In this document: positions 62,522 to 64,000 of the stretch, in pieces
Position numbering within the stretch: position 1 is the stretch's first letter
Layout: each line of letters opens with the position of its first letter
DNA from: Streptomyces sp. QL37
GTDB taxonomy: Bacteria > Actinomycetota > Actinomycetes > Streptomycetales > Streptomycetaceae
Direction: 5' to 3'
DNA length: 64,000 bases
Assembly (NCBI RefSeq): GCF_002941025.1
Contig: NZ_PTJS01000001.1
Location: 496,001 to 560,000, forward strand
The notes under the pieces: generated by a model
What the model was told of the DNA's origin: nothing
The model's input: only the letters and a program-made list of their open reading frames with translations
Databases searched by the model: none
Translations under genes and position numbers: made by a program

Positions 62522-64000
62522 ATGCCGCTTCATCCCCCGCCTCCTCGCATCCCCGGTACCGGCGCGCGCCTCGGTGTGAAGGAGGCCGAGGCGGCGCTCG
62601 TCGAGCACTACCCGCGCCTCGTGCGTCTGGCCTACCTCACGCTGCCGCCGGGCCTCGGCCGCCACCGCAGGGTGCTCGCGGCGCACGCCGCGGTGCAACG
62701 CGCCCTGCACGGCAAGGCGTTGCCCGCCCCGGATCCGGGCACGGCAGGGGTCCCCGCCCCGCGCTCGGCCGGCCGCACGGGCGACGGCCCGCACACGCCC
62801 GCCTACGCGGGAGTCCGCCTCCGGGTGGTGCGTTCCGCGCTCGCGTACGGGCGAAGGCCCCGCTGGTGGCCGGACCGGGTGCCCGCACCGGCGGCACTCC
62901 GGCCCTCGGCGCCGGTCGTACGGGGACTCCGGCTCTTCCCGCGCGCCGGCGGGACGGACGAATTCGCCCTGGACCGCGCGCTGGCGGATGTTCCGGCGCC
63001 GGTCCGGGCCGCATTGGGCCTGCGCCTGCTGGAGTCGGTGTCCGGAGAAGGCACCGAGGCACTGCTCGCCGAGGCGGGCGTGACCGATCCGGCCGGCTCC
63101 GTGCGCGCCGCCGCAAACCTCGCCGGGAGCGACCACGAGCGGGTCCGGCGCATGCTGCTCTCGGACGAGTTCGATCCGTGCACGGTGCAGACGCGCCCCG
63201 GCGACCTGCTGCGGCGCCGGCACCGGGTGCGCGCGGGGGCAGCGGCTCTGGCGCTCGTCGCGGTGGCGGGGGGCCTGGCGCTCGAGGCCGGGTCCGAAGG
63301 GGATGATGCCCGGTCCCGGGCCTCCGCCCTGCGGGGGACGGTTTCGGGTGGGGCGCTCGATCCCGCCGGTCTGGTGCGGACACCGCCGGGGCAGTGGGCG
63401 GACACCTCACGCGTGGACTTCAGCGCCTGGCCGCCCCGGGGCAGCCGCGTCCGGGACCGTGAGCTCCTGGAACGGGCCCTGGGCAGCTGGGCCGGTCCCC
63501 CGGCCGGTGTCACTGTCACCGCCGCTCCCGGCACCGCTGTCGTGCCTCCGGTCCAGCCACCTCAACTGCTCTTCGCGGGCGATCTGGGCGGCGAGGCCGT
63601 GGTGCTGTTCCACGACGGCGGCGTGCGTGCCGTCCGGTACGCCGAACCGCTCTCCGGTGCGGGGGCCGCCGCCCTGGACTTCGCCCGGGTCGACGATGCG
63701 GATGTCACCACTGCCGCGGCCGTCGCCGTCAGCCGCAGCGGCACATCGGCGAGGTATCTGCTGGCACCGTGGGTGGCGGAGTCGGCGACGCGGGACCTCC
63801 TCGCGCCCGGCACACCGGCACGGACGCTGGACGTGAACGGGGACGGAGTGACGGCGGCGGTGTCACGCCCGGCGGAGGGTGGCCCATGCCTCTCCTGGCC
63901 CGTGATGCAGCTGCGGTCGTCGGAGAAGATCGTGGAGAAGCACGCGTTCCTCGTCACGGATCTCGGAGACCTCGCTCCGGTGCACCTCACCCACACCCCC
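62522..64000 (+). CDS. Membrane protein with sigma-factor-like N terminus (3' end outside window)
   Basis: The frame is open from ATG 62522 to the window end (493 codons), so it is partial. The N-terminal 100 residues (EAEAALVEHYPRLVRLAYLT, LGRHRRVLAAHAAVQRALHG) look like a diverged ECF sigma region 2, and later helices (ALDRALADVPAPVRAALGLR, LLESVSGEGTEALLAEAGVT) keep some region-4 character. A transmembrane segment follows at about residues 242-260 (AGAAALALVAVAGGLALEAG), then an extracytoplasmic domain with a beta-rich part (LLFAGDLGGEAVVLFHDGGV). It may be a sigma-derived membrane sensor. I cannot assign a known family. Confidence 0.75.
   Translation, partial: MPLHPPPPRIPGTGARLGVKEAEAALVEHYPRLVRLAYLTLPPGLGRHRRVLAAHAAVQRALHGKALPAPDPGTAGVPAPRSAGRTGDGPHTPAYAGVRLRVVRSALAYGRRPRWWPDRVPAPAALRPSAPVVRGLRLFPRAGGTDEFALDRALADVPAPVRAALGLRLLESVSGEGTEALLAEAGVTDPAGSVRAAANLAGSDHERVRRMLLSDEFDPCTVQTRPGDLLRRRHRVRAGAAALALVAVAGGLALEAGSEGDDARSRASALRGTVSGGALDPAGLVRTPPGQWADTSRVDFSAWPPRGSRVRDRELLERALGSWAGPPAGVTVTAAPGTAVVPPVQPPQLLFAGDLGGEAVVLFHDGGVRAVRYAEPLSGAGAAALDFARVDDADVTTAAAVAVSRSGTSARYLLAPWVAESATRDLLAPGTPARTLDVNGDGVTAAVSRPAEGGPCLSWPVMQLRSSEKIVEKHAFLVTDLGDLAPVHLTHTP

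Overview
The window is a piece of a high-GC actinobacterial chromosome, almost certainly Streptomyces. The signs are very strong GC bias at third codon positions, many GTG starts, four-base ATGA/GTGA couplings, and a gene set and order that I recall from the S. coelicolor SCO0910-SCO0980 region: ergothioneine genes, ornithine-lipid genes, a second sdhCAB set, an RmdA-type c-di-GMP protein, an SCO0930-type lipoprotein, an SCO0958-type wax ester synthase and an Rpf-M23 cell-wall enzyme. No rRNA, tRNA, CRISPR array, phage or transposase was seen.

Layout. 1-2 kb: end of a PQQ cluster (pqqC partial, pqqD, pqqE). 2-4.6 kb: a GH18-like secreted protein, an orphan PemK/MazF-like toxin and a macrodomain protein. 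4.7-9.1 kb: the tightly coupled ergothioneine operon egtABCD. 9.0-10.6 kb: ornithine-lipid acyltransferases. 10.8-16.3 kb: a DasA-like sugar-binding lipoprotein with a DasR-like box, dodecin, a HAD phosphatase, two small basic or coiled proteins and a short UvrA paralogue. 16.4-20.8 kb: sdhCAB with a divergent LysR regulator and a shared inverted-repeat operator. 20.8-24 kb: an rmdA-type PAS-GGDEF-EAL protein coupled to a methyltransferase. 24-27 kb: a lipoprotein, a DUF4239 membrane protein and, between them, a small proline-rich secreted-protein gene broken by a nested set of inverted duplications. 27.3-30.5 kb: two convergent paralogous surface proteins, a class F-like sortase and a Tat-exported polysaccharide deacetylase. 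30.6-34 kb: universal stress protein, CapA-like lipoprotein, ECF sigma factor with an antisense-overlapping zinc-finger protein. 34-38 kb: a LytS/LytTR two-component system sharing one operon with an acetate-type symporter and its DUF485 partner. 38-42.5 kb: Fpg glycosylase, an L-fucose oxidation pair and a wax ester/DGAT acyltransferase. 42.5-47.5 kb: a PAS-GAF-PP2C-HATPase regulator and a three-gene membrane operon behind twin TetR-type palindromes. 47.6-51.3 kb: a 57-residue peptide gene, an SDR-like protein with an unusual active site and an MFS transporter. 51.5-56.4 kb: a general-stress signalling block (SigB/F-type sigma factor, receiver-PP2C, CHASE3 kinase, receiver, HATPase). 56.6-64 kb: DMT permease, Rpf-LysM-M23 enzyme, LacI regulator, ROK regulator beside a truncated sugar-binding protein gene, and a sigma-like membrane protein running off the end.

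The most unusual thing is the 24.85-26.15 kb locus. A perfect 428-bp inverted repeat and a second, 91/103-bp hairpin are stitched together from pieces of the three neighbouring genes. Nearly every junction falls on a 5-11 bp stretch shared by the two sources. This looks like serial template switching, or else an assembly or amplification chimera, and raw reads are needed to tell which. Secondary leads are the sortase with its paired substrates, the 57-residue peptide, the sigma/anti-sigma antisense overlap, and a recurring leaderless promoter layout in at least six genes.
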